From contig OY987234.1 in the NCBI GenBank assembly GCA_963920705.1, forward strand, positions 806,001 through 870,000: a stretch of DNA of 64,000 nucleotides, written 5' to 3'. This document shows positions 1 to 13,860 of this stretch, piece by piece (the first letter of the stretch is position 1; each line of letters opens with the position of its first letter). The stretch comes from Odiellus spinosus (Eukaryota > Arthropoda > Arachnida > Opiliones > Phalangiidae). The translations under genes were made by a program, and so were the position numbers. The notes below the pieces were generated by a model. It was not told the origin of the DNA. It made no database searches and was given only the letters and a program-made list of their open reading frames with translations.

Positions 1-1254
1 AAATTTCAGAAGTGTAGATCCACAAATTTCCCAAATGTAGATCCACAAATTTCCCAAGTGTAGATCCACAAATTTCCCAAGTGCAGATCCACAAATTTCC
101 CAAGTGTAGATCCACAAATTTCCCAAGTGTAGATCCACAAATTTCCCAAATGTAGATCCACAAATTTCCCATGTGCAGATCCACAAATTTCCCAAGTGCA
201 GATCCACAAATTTCCCAAGTGCAGATCCAAAAATTTCCCAAGTGCAGATCCTCAAATTTCCCAAGTATAGATCCAAAAATTTCCCAAGTGTAGATCCACA
301 AATTTCCCAAGTGTAGATCCACAAATTTCCCAAGTGCAGATCCACAAATTTCCCAAGTGCAGATCCACAAATTTCCCAAGTGCAGATCCACAATTTTCCC
401 AAGTGGAGATCCACAAAGTTCCCAAGTGCAGATCCACAAATTTCCCAAGTGCACATCCACAAATTTCCCAAGTGCAGATAATCTAATTTCCCAAGTGTAG
501 ATCCACAAATTTCCCATGTGTAGAACCACAAATTTCCCAAGTGTAGATCCACAAATTTCCCAAGTGCAGATCAAAAAATTTCCCAAGTGCAGATCCACAA
601 ATTTCCCAAGTGCAGATTCACAAATTTCTCAAGTGCAGATCCACAAATATCCCAAGTGCAGATCCACAAATTTCCCAAGTGCAGATCCACAATTTTCCCA
701 AGTGCAGATCCACAAAGTTCCCAAGTGCAGATCCACAAATTTCCCATGTGCACATCCACAAATTTCCCAAGTGCAGATAATCAAATTTCCCAAGTGTAGA
801 TCCACAAATTTCCCAAGTGTAGATCCACAAATTTCCCAAGTGTAGATCCACAAATTTCCCAAGTGTAGATCCACAAATTTCCCAAATGCAGATCCACAAA
901 TTTCCCAAGTGCAGATCCACAAATTTCCCAAGTGCAGATACACAAATTTCCCAAGTGCAGATCCACAAATTTCCCAAGTGTATATCCACAAATTTCCCAA
1001 GTGCAGATCCACAAATTTCCCAAGTGCAGATCCACAAATTTCCCAAGTGTAGATCCACAAATTTCTTAAGTGCAGATCCACAAATTTCCCAAGTGCAGAT
1101 CCACAATTTTCCCAAGTGGAGATCCACAAAATTCTCAAGTGCAGATCCACAAATTTCCCAAGTGCATATCCACAAATTTCCCAAGTGCAGATAATCAAAT
1201 TTCCCAAGTGCAGATCCACAAATATCCCAAGTGCAGATCCACAAATTTCCCAAG

Positions 1255-1370
1255 TGCAGATCTACAATTTTCCCAAGTGCAGATCCACAAAGTTCCCAAG
1301 TGCAGATCCACAAATTTCCCAAGTGCACATCCACAAATTTCCCAAGTGCAGATAATCAAATTTCCCAAGT
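1255..1370. repeat. Recurrent five-monomer signature cassette (example copy)
   Basis: Consecutive monomers carry ACAATTTTCCC (position 11 A to T), ACAAAGTTCCC (12 T to G), GCACATCC (2 G to C), GATAATC (5-7 CCA to AAT), then a T-type monomer. The same order recurs dozens of times across all five domains. The GATAATC monomer lies near 477, 776, 1190, 1351, 1650, 1857, 2293, 3237, 3697, 4640, 4801, 5008, 5675, 5836 and 6043, and on to 63613. The cassette is the most widespread multi-monomer unit in the array, so it probably predates the domain-specific expansions. Confidence 0.8.
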
Positions 1371-2554
1371 GTAGATCCACAAATTTCCCAAGTGCAGATC
1401 CAAAAATTTCCCAAGTGCAGATCCACAAATTTCCCAAGTGCATATCCACAAATTTCCCAAGTGCAGATCCACAAATTTCCCAAGTGCAGATCCACAAATT
1501 TCCCAAGTAAACATTCACAAATTTCCCAAGTGCAGATCCACAAATATCCCAAGTGCAGATCCACAAATTTCCCAAGTGCATATCCACAATTTTCCCAAGT
1601 GCAGATCCACAAAGTTTCCAAGTGCAGATCCACAAATTTCCCAAATGCAGATAATCAAATTTCCCAAGTGTAGATCCACAAATTTCCCAAGTGTAGATCC
1701 ACAAATTTCCAAAGTGCAGATCCACAAATTTCCCAAGTGCAGATCCACAAATTTCCCAAGTGCAGATCCAAAATTTTCCCAAGAGCAGATCCACAAAGTT
1801 CCCAAGTGCAGATCCACAAATTTCCCAAGTGCACATCCACAAATTTCCCAAGTGCAGATAATCAAATTTCCCAAGTGCAGATCCTCAAATTTCCCAAGTA
1901 TAGATCCGAAAATTTCCCAAGTGTAGATCCACAAATTTCCCAAGTGCATATCCACAAATTTCCCAAGTGCAGATCCACAAATTTCCCAAGTGCAGATCCA
2001 CAAATTTCCCAAGTGCAGATCCACAAATTTTCCAAGTGCAGATCCAAAAATTTCCCAAGTGCAGATCCACAAATTTCCCAAGTGCATATCCACAAATTTC
2101 CCAAGTGCAGATCCACAAATTTCCCAAGTGCAGATCCACAAATTTCCCAAGTGCAGATCCACAAATTTTCCAAGTGCAGATCCACAAATTTCCCAAGTGC
2201 AGATCCACAAATTTCCTAAGTGCAGATCCAAAATTTTCCCAAGTGCAGATCCACAAATTTCCCAAGTGCACATCCACAAATTTCCCAAGTGCAGATAATC
2301 AAATTTCCCAAGTGTAGATCCACAAATTTCCCAAGTGTAGATCCACAAATTTCCCAAATGCAGATCCACAAATTTCCCAAGTGCAGATCCACAAATTTCC
2401 CAAGTGTATATCCACAAATTTCCCAAGTGCAGATCCACAAATTTCCCAAGTGCAGATCCACAAATTTCCCAAGTGTAGATCCACAAATTTCTTAAGTGCA
2501 GATCCACAAATTTCCCAAGTGTAGATCCACAAATTTCCCAAGTGTAGATCCACA

Positions 2555-2645
2555 AATTTACCATGTGCTGATCCACAAATTTCCCAAGTGTAGATCCACA
2601 AATTTCAGAAGTGTAGATCCACAAATTTCCCAAATGTAGATCCAC
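2555..2645. repeat. Recurrent CATGTGCTG / TTTCAGAAG cassette (example copy)
   Basis: Four linked monomers carry CCATGTGCTGATCC, a T-type monomer, TTTCAGAAGTGTAG and CCCAAATGTAG. The cassette occurs in all domains in local dialects. The first monomer reads TTACCATG in most domain A copies and TTCCCATG in domains B-C. At 36.1, 36.97, 43.0 and 43.87 kb it reads ATTCCCCATG, and in domain E the CTG becomes CAG. TTTCAG puts a stop (TGA on the opposite strand) in one minus frame, so this cassette ends many of the spurious open frames. Confidence 0.8.
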
Positions 2646-5457
2646 AAATTTCCCAAGTGCAGATCCACAAATTTCCCAAGTGTAGATCCACAAATTTCCC
2701 AAGTGTAGATCCACAAATTTCCCAAATGTAGATCCACAAATTTCCCATGTGCATATCCAAAAATTTCCCAAGTGCAGATCCACAAATTTCCCAAGTGCAG
2801 ATCCACAAATTTCCCAAGTGCAGATCCAAAAATTTCCCAAGTGCAGATCCTCAAATTTCCCAAGTATAGATCCGAAAATTTCCCAAGTGTAGATCCACAA
2901 ATTTCCCAAGTGTAGATCCACAAATTTCCCAAGTGCAGATCCACAAATTTCCCAAGTGCAGATCCACAAATTTCCCAAGTGCAGATCCAAAATTTTCCCA
3001 AGTGCAGATCCACAAAGTTCCCAAGTGCAGATCCACAAATTTCCCAAGTGCAGATCCACAAATTTCCCAAGTGCAGATCCACAAATTTCCCAAGTGTAGA
3101 TCCACAAATTTCTTAAGTGCAGATCCACAAATTTCCCAAGTGCAGATCCACAATTTTCCCAAGTGGAGATCCACAAAATTCTCAAGTGCAGATCCACAAA
3201 TTTCCCAAGTGCACATCCACAAATTTCCCAAGTGCAGATAATCAAATTTCCCAAGTGCAGATCCACAAATATCCCAAGTGCAGATCCACAAATTTCCCAA
3301 GTGCAGATCTACAATTTTCCCAAGTGCAGATCCACAAAGTTCCCAAGTGCAGATCCACAAATTTCCCAAGTGCACATCCACAAATTTCCCAAGTATAGAT
3401 CCGAAAATTTCCCAAGTGTAGATCCACAAATTTCCCAAGTGCAGATCCAAAAATTTCCCAAGTGCAGATCCACAAATTTCCCAAGTGCATATCCACAAAT
3501 TTCCCAAGTGCAGATCCACAAATTTCCCAAGTACAGATCCACAAATTTCCCAAGTGCAGATCCACAAATTTTCCAAGTGCAGATCCACAAATTTCCCAAG
3601 TGCAGATCCACAAATTTCCTAAGTGCAGATCCAAAATTTTCCCAAGTGCAGATCCACAAATTTCCCAAGTGCACATCCACAAATTTCCCAAGTGCAGATA
3701 ATCAAATTTCCCAAGTGTAGATCCACAAATTTCTCAAGTGTAGATCCACAAATTTCCCAAATGCAGATCCACAAATTTCCCAAGTGCAGATCCACAAATT
3801 TCCCAAGTGTATATCCACAAATTTCCCAAGTGCAGATCCACAAATTTCCCAAGTGCAGATCCACAAATTTCCCAAGTGTAGATCCACAAATTTCTTAAGT
3901 GCAGATCCACAAATTTCCCAAGTGTAGATCCACAAATTTCCCAAGTGTAGATCCACAAATTTCAGAAGTGTAGATCCACAAATTTCCCAAATGTAGATCC
4001 ACAAATTTCCCAAGTGCAGATCCACAAATTTCCCAAGTGTAGATCCACAAATTTCCCAAGTGTAGATCCACAAATTTCCCAAATGTAGATCCACAAATTT
4101 CCCATGTGCATATCCACAAATTTCCCAAGTGCAGAACCACAAATTTCCCAAGTGCAGATCCAAAAATTTCCCAAGTGCAGATCCACAAATTTCCCAAGTG
4201 CAGATCCACAAATTTCCCAAGTGCAGATCCAAAAATTTCCCAAGTGCAGATCCTCAAATTTCCCAAGTATAGATCCGAAAATTTCCCAAGTGTAGATCCA
4301 CAAATTTCCCAAGTGTAGATCTACAAATTTCACAAGTGCAGATCCACAAATTTCCCAAGTGCAGATCCACAAATTTCCCAAGTGCAGATCCAAAATTTTC
4401 CCAAGTGCAGATCCACAAAGTTCCCAAGTGCAGATCCACAAATTTCCCAAGTGCAGATCCACAAATTTCCCAAGTGCAGATCCACAAATTTCCCAAGTGT
4501 AGATCCACAAATTTCTTAAGTGCAGATCCACAAATTTCCCAAGTGCAGATCCACAATTTTCCCAAGTGGCGATCCACAAAATTCTCAAGTGCAGATCCAC
4601 AAATTTCCCAAGTGCACATCCACAAATTTCCCAAGTGCAGATAATCAAATTTCCCAAGTGCAGATCCACAAATATCCCAAGTGCAGATCCACAAATTTCC
4701 CAAGTGCAGATCTACAATTTTCCCAAGTGCAGATCCACAAAGTTCCCAAGTGCAGATCCACAAATTTCCCAAGTGCACATCCACAAATTTCCCAAGTGCA
4801 GATAATCAAATTTCCCAAGTGCAGATCCACAAATTTCCCAAGTGCAGATCCACAAATTTCCCAAGTGCAGATCCACAAATTTTCCAAGTGCAGATCCACA
4901 AATTTCCCAAGTGCAGATCCACAAATTTCCTAAGTGCAGATCCAAAATTTTCCCAAGTGCAGATCCACAAATTTCCCAAGTGCACATCCACAAATTTCCC
5001 AAGTGCAGATAATCAAATTTCCCAAGTGTAGATCCACAAATTTCCCAAGTGTAGATCCACAAATTTCCCAAATGCAGATCCACAAATTTCCCAAGTGCAG
5101 ATCCACAAATTTCCCAAGTGCAGATCCACAAATTTCCCAAGTGTAGATCCACAAATTTCTTAAGTGCAGATCCACAAATTTCCCAAGTGTAGATCCACAA
5201 ATTTCCCAAGTGTAGATCCACAAATTTACCATGTGCTGATCCACAAATTTCCCAAGTGTAGATCCACAAATTTCAGAAGTGTAGATCCACAAATTTCCCA
5301 AATGTAGATCCACAAATTTCCCAAGTGCAGATCCACAAATTTCCCAAGTGTAGATCCACAAATTTCCCAAGTGTAGATCCACAAATTTCCCAAATGTAGA
5401 TCCACAAATTTCCCATGTGCATATCCACAAATTTCCCAAGTGCAGAACCACAAATTT

Positions 5458-6935
5458 CCCAAGTGCAGATCCACAAATTTCCCAAGTGCAGATCCACAAA
5501 TTTCCCAAGTGCAGATCCACAAATTTCCCAAGTGTAGATCCACAAATTTCTTAAGTGCAGATCCACAAATTTCCCAAGTGCAGATCCACAATTTTCCCAA
5601 GTGGCGATCCACAAAATTCTCAAGTGCAGATCCACAAATTTCCCAAGTGCACATCCACAAATTTCCCAAGTGCAGATAATCAAATTTCCCAAGTGCAGAT
5701 CCACAAATATCCCAAGTGCAGATCCACAAATTTCCCAAGTGCAGATCTACAATTTTCCCAAGTGCAGATCCACAAAGTTCCCAAGTGCAGATCCACAAAT
5801 TTCCCAAGTGCACATCCACAAATTTCCCAAGTGCAGATAATCAAATTTTCCAAGTGCAGATCCACAAATTTCCCAAGTGCAGATCCACAAATTTCCCAAG
5901 TGCAGATCCACAAATTTTCCAAGTGCAGATCCACAAATTTCCCAAGTGCAGATCCACAAATTTCCTAAGTGCAGATCCAAAATTTTCCCAAGTGCAGATC
6001 CACAAATTTCCCAAGTGCACATCCACAAATTTCCCAAGTGCAGATAATCAAATTTCCCAAGTGTAGATCCACAAATTTCCCAAGTGTAGATCCACAAATT
6101 TCCCAAATGCAGATCCACAAATTTCCCAAGTGCAGATCCACAAATTTCCCAAGTGCAGATCCACAAATTTCCCAAGTGTAGATCCACAAATTTCTTAAGT
6201 GCAGATCCACAAATTTCCCAAGTGTAGATCCACAAATTTCCCAAGTGTAGATCCACAAATTTACCATGTGCTGATCCACAAATTTCCCAAGTGTAGATCC
6301 ACAAATTTCAGAAGAGTAGATCCACAAATTTCCCAAATGTAGATCCACAAATTTCCCAAGTGCAGATCCACAAATTTCCCAAGTGTAGATCCACAAATTT
6401 CCCAAGTGTAGATCCACAAATTTCCCAAATGTAGATCCACAAATTTCCCATGTGCATATCCACAAATTTCCCAAGTGCAGAACCACAAATTTCCCAAGTG
6501 CAGATCCAAAAATTTCCCAAGTGCAGATCCACAAATTTCCCAAGTGCAGATCCACAAATTTCCCAAGTGCAGATCCAAAAATTTCCCAAGTGCAGATCCT
6601 CAAATTTCCCAAGTATAGATCCGAAAATTTCCCAAGTGTAGATCCACAAATTTCCCAAGTGTAGATCCACAAATTTCCCAAGTGCAGATCCACAAATTTC
6701 CCAAGTGCAGATCCACAAATTTCCCAAGTGCAGATCCAAAATTTTCCCAAGTGCAGATCCACAAAGTTCCCAAGTGCAGATCCACAAATTTCCCAAGTGC
6801 ACATCCACAAATTTCCCAAGTGCAGATAATCAAATTTCCCAAGTGTAGATCCACAAATTTCCCAAGTGTAGATCCACAAATTTCCCAAGTGTAGATCCAC
6901 AAATTTCCCAAATGCAGATCCACAAATTTCCCAAG
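5458..6935. repeat. 1794-bp-offset duplication, copy 1
   Basis: This stretch reappears at about 7252-8729, a shift of 1794 bp or 78 monomers. Rare markers move together: the GGCGATCC monomer (5602 to 7396), AGATCTACAATTTT (5745 to 7539), the CCTAAG monomer (5965 to 7759), and the AGATCCGAAAAT monomer (near 6620 to near 8414). The ends were found by eye: the left at the change from AGAACC to AGATCC, the right where position 23 differs near 6938. Edges are good to about one or two monomers. Confidence 0.7.
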
Positions 6936-7251
6936 TGTAGATCCACAAATTTCCCAAATGTAGATCCACAAATTTCCCAAGTGCAGATCCACAAATTTCC
7001 CAAGTGTAGATCCACAAATTTCCCAAGTGTAGATCCACAAATTTCCCAAATGTAGATCCACAAATTTCCCATGTGCATATCCACAAATTTCCCAAGTGTA
7101 GATCCACAAATTTCCCAAGTGTAGATCCACAAATTTCCCAAGTGTAGATCTACAAATTTCCCAAGTGCAGATCCACAAATTTCCCAAGTGCAGATCCACA
7201 AATTTCCCAAGTGCAGATCCAAAATTTTCCCAAGTGCAGATCCACAAAGTT

Positions 7252-8729
7252 CCCAAGTGCAGATCCACAAATTTCCCAAGTGCAGATCCACAAATTTCCC
7301 AAGTGCAGATCCACAAATTTCCCAAGTGTAGATCCACAAATTTCTTAAGTGCAGATCCACAAATTTCCCAAGTGCAGATCCACAATTTTCCCAAGTGGCG
7401 ATCCACAAAATTCTCAAGTGCAGATCCACAAATTTCCCAAGTGCACATCCACAAATTTCCCAAGTGCAGATAATCAAATTTCCCAAGTGCAGATCCACAA
7501 ATATCCCAAGTGCAGATCCACAAATTTCCCAAGTGCAGATCTACAATTTTCCCAAGTGCAGATCCACAAAGTTCCCAAGTGCAGATCCACAAATTTCCCA
7601 AGTGCACATCCACAAATTTCCCAAGTGCAGATAATCAAATTTCCCAAGTGCAGATCCACAAATTTCCCAAGTGCAGATCCACAAATTTCCCAAGTGCAGA
7701 TCCACAAATTTTCCAAGTGCAGATCCACAAATTTCCCAAGTGCAGATCCACAAATTTCCTAAGTGCAGATCCAAAATTTTCCCAAGTGCAGATCCACAAA
7801 TTTCCCAAGTGCACATCCACAAATTTCCCAAGTGCAGATAATCAAATTTCCCAAGTGTAGATCCACAAATTTCCCAAGTGTAGATCCACAAATTTCCCAA
7901 ATGCAGATCCACAAATTTCCCAAGTGCAGATCCACAAATTTCCCAAGTGCAGATCCACAAATTTCCCAAGTGTAGATCCACAAATTTCTTATGTGCAGAT
8001 CCACAAATTTCCCAAGTGTAGATCCACAAATTTCCCAAGTGTAGATCCACAAATTTACCATGTGCTGATCCACAAATTTCCCAAGTGTAGATCCACAAAT
8101 TTCAGAAGTGTAGATCCACAAATTTCCCAAATGTAGATCCACAAATTTCCCAAGTGCAGATCCACAAATTTCCCAAGTGTAGATCCACAAATTTCCCAAG
8201 TGTAGATCCACAAATTTCCCAAATGTAGATCCACAAATTTCCCATGTGCATATCCACAAATTTCCCAAGTGCAGAACCACAAATTTCCCAAGTGCAGATC
8301 CAAAAATTTCCCAAGTGCAGATCCACAAATTTCCCAAGTGCAGATCCACAAATTTCCCAAGTGCAGATCCAAAAATTTCCCAAGTGCAGATCCTCAAATT
8401 TCCCAAGTATAGATCCGAAAATTTCCCAAGTGTAGATCCACAAATTTCCCAAGTGTAGATCCACAAATTTCCCAAGTGCAGATCCACAAATTTCCCAAGT
8501 GCAGATCCACAAATTTCCCAAGTGCAGATCCAAAATTTTCCCAAGTGCAGATCCACAAAGTTCCCAAGTGCAGATCCACAAATTTCCCAAGTGCACATCC
8601 ACAAATTTCCCAAGTGCAGATAATCAAATTTCCCAAGTGTAGATCCACAAATTTCCCAAGTGTAGATCCACAAATTTCCCAAGTGTAGATCCACAAATTT
8701 CCCAAATGCAGATCCACAAATTTCCCAAG
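7252..8729. repeat. 1794-bp-offset duplication, copy 2
   Basis: This is the partner of about 5458-6935. One visible difference is near 7989, where TTCTTATGTG replaces the TTCTTAAGTG of the first copy at 6195. That is a private substitution after the duplication. Confidence 0.7.
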
Positions 8730-10140
8730 TGCAGATCCACAAATTTCCCAAGTGCAGATACACAAATTTTCCAAGTGCAGATCCACAAATTTCCCAAGTG
8801 TATATCCACAAATTTCCCAAGTGCAGATCCACAAATTTCCCAAGTGCAGATCCACAAATTTCCCAAGTGTAGATCCACAAATTTCCCAAGTGCAGATCCA
8901 CAATTTTCCCAAGTGCAGATCCACAAAGTTCCCAAGTGCAGATCCACAAATTTCCCAAGTGCACATCCACAAATTTCCCAAGTGCAGATAATCAAATTTC
9001 CCAAGTGTAGATCCACAAATTTCCCAAGTGTAGATCCACAAATTTCCCAAGGGTAGATCCACAAATTTCCCAAATGCAGATCCACAAATTTCCCAAATGC
9101 AGATCCACAAATTTCCCAAGTGCAGATCCACAAATTTCCCAAGTGCAGATACACAAATTTCCCAAGTGTAGATCCACAAATTTCCCAAGTGTAGATCCAC
9201 AAATTTCCCAAGTGTAGATCCACAAATTTCCCAAGTGCAGATCCACAAATTTCCCAAGTGAAGATCCACAAATTTCCCAAGTGCAGATCCACAAATTTCC
9301 CAAGTGTAGATCCACAAATTTCCCAAGTGCAGATAATCAAATTTCCCAAGTGCAGATCCACAAATTTCCCAAGTGCAGATCCACAAATTTCCCAAGTGCA
9401 GATCCACAAATTTTCCAAGTGCAGATCCACAAATTTCCCAAGTGCAGATCCACAAATTTCCTAAGTGCAGATCCAAAATTTTCCCAAGTGCAGATCCACA
9501 AATTTCCCAAGTGCACATCCACAAATTTCCCAAGTGCAGATAATCAAATTTCCCAAGTGTAGATCCACAAATTTCCCAAGTGTAGATCCACAAATTTCCC
9601 AAATGCAGATCCACAAATTTCCCAAGTGCAGATCCACAAATTTCCCAAGTGTATATCCACAAATTTCCCAAGTGCAGATCCACAAATTTCCCAAGTGCAG
9701 ATCCACAAATTTCCCAAGTGTAGATCCACAAATTTCTTAAGTGCAGATCCACAAATTTCCCAAGTGTAGATCCACAAATTTCCCAAGTGTAGATCCACAA
9801 ATTTACCATGTGCTGATCCACAAATTTCCCAAGTGTAGATCCACAAATTTCAGAAGTGTAGATCCACAAATTTCCCAAATGTAGATCCACAAATTTCCCA
9901 AGTGCAGATCCACAAATTTCCCAAGTGTAGATCCACAAATTTCCCAAGTGTAGATCCACAAATTTCCCAAATGTAGATCCACAAATTTCCCATGTGCATA
10001 TCCACAAATTTCCCAAGTGCAGAACCACAAATTTCCCAAGTGCAGATCCAAAAATTTCCCAAGTGCAGATCCACAAATTTCCCAAGTGCAGATCCACAAA
10101 TTTCCCAAGTGCAGATCCAAAAATTTCCCAAGTGCAGATC
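8630..10140. repeat. 3.6-kb-offset duplication in domain A, copy 1
   Basis: Markers here recur at about 12241-13860 with offsets of 3611 bp (157 monomers), then 3634, then 3703 bp. Single-monomer and few-monomer indels separate the copies. Matching markers include the AGATACAC monomer followed by TTTTCC near 8760 and 12371, the GTGAAGATCC monomer near 9260 and 12870, and the CCTAAG monomer at 9461 and 13095. Edges are approximate. Confidence 0.6.
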
Positions 10141-12240
10141 CTCAAATTTCCCAAGTGTAGATCCACAAATTTCCCAAGTGCAGATCCACAAATTTCCCAA
10201 GTGCAGATCCACAAATTTCCCAAGTGCAGATCCAAAATTTTCCCAAGTGCAGATCCACAAAGTTCCCAAGTGTAGATCCACAAATTTCCCAAGTGTAGAT
10301 CCACAAATTTCCCAAGTGTAGATCCACAAATTTCCCAAATGCAGATCCACAAATTTCCCAAGTGCAGATCCACAAATTTCCCAAGTGTATATCCACAAAT
10401 TTCCCAAGTGCAGATCCACAAATTTCCCAAGTGCAGATCCACAAATTTCCCAAGTGTAGATCCACAAATTTCCCAAGTGCAGATCCACAATTTTCCCAAG
10501 TGCAGATCCACAAAGTTCCCAAGTGCAGATCCACAAATTTCCCAAGTGCACATCCACAAATTTCCCAAGTGCAGATAATCAAATTTCCCAAGTGTAGATC
10601 CACAAATTTCCCAAGTGTAGATCCACAAATTTCCCAAGGGTAGATCCACAAATTTCCCAAATGCAGATCCACAAATTTCCCAAATGCAGATCCACAAATT
10701 TCCCAAGTGCAGATCCACAAATTTCCCAAGTGCAGATACACAAATTTCCCAAGTGTAGATCCACAAATTTCCCAAGTGTAGATCCACAAATTTCCCAAGT
10801 GTAGATCCACAAATTTCCCAAGTGCAGATCCACAAATTTCCCAAGTGAAGATCCACAAATTTCCCAAGTGCAGATCCACAAATTTCCCAAGTGTAGATCC
10901 ACAAATTTCCCATGTGCTGATCCACAAATTTCCCAAGTGTAGATCCACAAATTTCAGAAGTGTAGATCCACAAATTTCCCAAATGTAGATCCACAAATTT
11001 CCCAAGTGCAGATCCACAAATTTCCCAAGTGTAGATCCACAAATTTCCCAAGTGTAGATCCACAAATTTCCCAAATGTAGATCCACAAATTTCCCAAGTG
11101 CAGATCCACAAATTTCCCAAGTGTAGATCCACAAATTTCCCAAGTGTAGATCCACAAATTTCCCAAATGTAGATCCACAAATTTCCCATGTGCATATCCA
11201 CAAATTTCCCAAGTGCAGAACCACAAATTTCCCAAGTGCAGATCCAAAAATTTCCCAAGTGCAGATCCACAAATTTCCCAAGTGCAGATCCACAAATTTC
11301 CCAAGTGCAGATCCAAAAATTTCCCAAGTGCAGATCCTCAAATTTCCCAAGTATAGATCCGAAAATTTCCCAAGTGTAGATCCACAAATTTCCCAAGTGT
11401 AGATCCACAAATTTCCCAAGTGCAGATCCACAAATTTCCCAAGTGCAGATCCACAAATTTCCCAAGTGCAGATCCAAAATTTTCCCAAGTGCAGATCCAC
11501 AAAGTTCCCAAGTGCAGATCCACAAATTTCCCAAGTGCAGATCCACAAATTTCCCAAGTGCAGATCCACAAATTTCCCAAGTGTAGATCCACAAATTTCT
11601 TAAGTGCAGATCCACAAATTTCCCAAGTGCAGATCCACAATTTTCCCAAGTGGAGATCCACAAAATTCTCAAGTGCAGATCCACAAATTTCCCAAGTGCA
11701 CATCCACAAATTTCCCAAGTGCAGATAATCAAATTTCCCAAGTGCAGATCCACAAATATCCCAAGTGCAGATCCACAAATTTCCCAAGTGCAGATCTACA
11801 ATTTTCCCAAGTGCAGATCCACAAAGTTCCCAAGTGCAGATCCACAAATTTCCCAAGTGCACATCCACAAATTTCCCAAGTGCAGATAATCAAATTTCCC
11901 AAGTGCAGATCCACAAATTTCAAAAGTGCAGATCCACAAATTTCCCAAGTGCAGATCCACAAATTTTCCAAGTGCAGATCCACAAATTTCCCAAGTGCAG
12001 ATCCACAAATTTCCTAAGTGCAGATCCAAAATTTTCCCAAGTGCAGATCCACAAATTTTCCAAGTGCACATCCACAAATTTCCCAAGTGCAGATAATCAA
12101 ATTTCCCAAGTGTAGATCCACAAATTTCCCAAGTGTAGATCCACAAATTTCCCAAATGCAGATCCACAAATTTCCCAAGTGCAGATCCACAAATTTCCCA
12201 AGTGTATATCCACAAATTTCCCAAGTGCAGATCCACAAAT

Positions 12241-13860
12241 TTCCCAAGTGTAGATCCACAAATTTCCCAAGTGTAGATCCACAAATTTCCCAAGTGTAGA
12301 TCCACAAATTTCCCAAATGCAGATCCACAAATTTCCCAAGTGCAGATCCACAAATTTCCCAAGTGCAGATACACAAATTTTCCAAGTGCAGATCCACAAA
12401 TTTCCCAAGTGTATATCCACAAATTTCCCAAGTGCAGATCCACAAATTTCCCAAGTGCAGATCCACAAATTTCCCAAGTGTAGATCCACAAATTTCCCAA
12501 GTGCAGATCCACAATTTTCCCAAGTGCAGATCCACAAAGTTCCCAAGTGCAGATCCACAAATTTCCCAAGTGCACATCCACAAATTTCCCAAGTGCAGAT
12601 AATCAAATTTCCCAAGTGTAGATCCACAAATTTCCCAAGTGTAGATCCACAAATTTCCCAAGTGTAGATCCACAAATTTCCCAAATGCAGATCCACAAAT
12701 TTCCCAAATGCAGATCCACAAATTTCCCAAGTGCAGATCCACAAATTTCCCAAGTGCAGATACACAAATTTCCCAAGTGTAGATCCACAAATTTCCCAAG
12801 TGTAGATCCACAAATTTCCCAAGTGTAGATCCACAAATTTCCCAAGTGCAGATCCACAAATTTCCCAAGTGAAGATCCACAAATTTCCCAAGTGCAGATC
12901 CACAAATTTCCCAAGTGTAGATCCACAAATTTCCCAAGTGCAGATAATCAAATTTCCCAAGTGCAGATCCACAAATTTCCCAAGTGCAGATCCACAAATT
13001 TCCCAAGTGCAGATCCACAAATTTCCCAAGTGCAGATCCACAAATTTTCCAAGTGCAGATCCACAAATTTCCCAAGTGCAGATCCACAAATTTCCTAAGT
13101 GCAGATCCAAAATTTTCCCAAGTGCAGATCCACAAATTTCCCAAGTGCACATCCACAAATTTCCCAAGTGCAGATAATCAAATTTCCCAAGTGTAGATCC
13201 ACAAATTTCCCAAGTGTAGATCCACAAATTTCCCAAATGCAGATCCACAAATTTCCCAAGTGCAGATCCACAAATTTCCCAAGTGTATATCCACAAATTT
13301 CCCAAGTGCAGATCCACAAATTTCCCAAGTGCAGATCCACAAATTTCCCAAGTGTAGATCCACAAATTTCTTAAGTGCAGATCCACAAATTTCCCAAGTG
13401 TAGATCCACAAATTTCCCAAGTGTAGATCCACAAATTTACCATGTGCTGATCCACAAATTTCCCAAGTGTAGATCCACAAATTTCCCAAATGTAGATCCA
13501 CAAATTTCCCAAGTGCAGATCCACAAATTTCCCAAGTGCAGATCCACAAATTTCCCAAGTGTAGATCCACAAATTTCCCAAATGTAGATCCACAAATTTC
13601 CCAAGTGCAGATCCACAAATTTCCCAAGTGTAGATCCACAAATTTCCCAAGTGTAGATCCACAAATTTCCCAAATGTAGATCCACAAATTTCCCATGTGC
13701 ATATCCACAAATTTCCCAAGTGCAGAACCACAAATTTCCCAAGTGCAGATCCAAAAATTTCCCAAGTGCAGATCCACAAATTTCCCAAGTGCAGATCCAC
13801 AAATTTCCCAAGTGCAGATCCAAAAATTTCCCAAGTGCAGATCCTCAAATTTCCCAAGTA
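12241..13860. repeat. 3.6-kb-offset duplication in domain A, copy 2
   Basis: This is the partner of about 8630-10140. The copy lacks the GGGTAGATCC change (position 21 T to G) seen at 9051, which is private to the first copy and to a further partial copy at 10639. Confidence 0.55.

Noticed and set aside
516..845. Plus-strand open frames (about 60-290 codons, periodic QIHKFPKCRSTNFPSADP peptide) as small genes
   Set aside because: They start and stop wherever T-type monomers (GTGTAG) supply a TAG. Their ends follow the C/T dimorphism, and the same peptide appears in overlapping frames.
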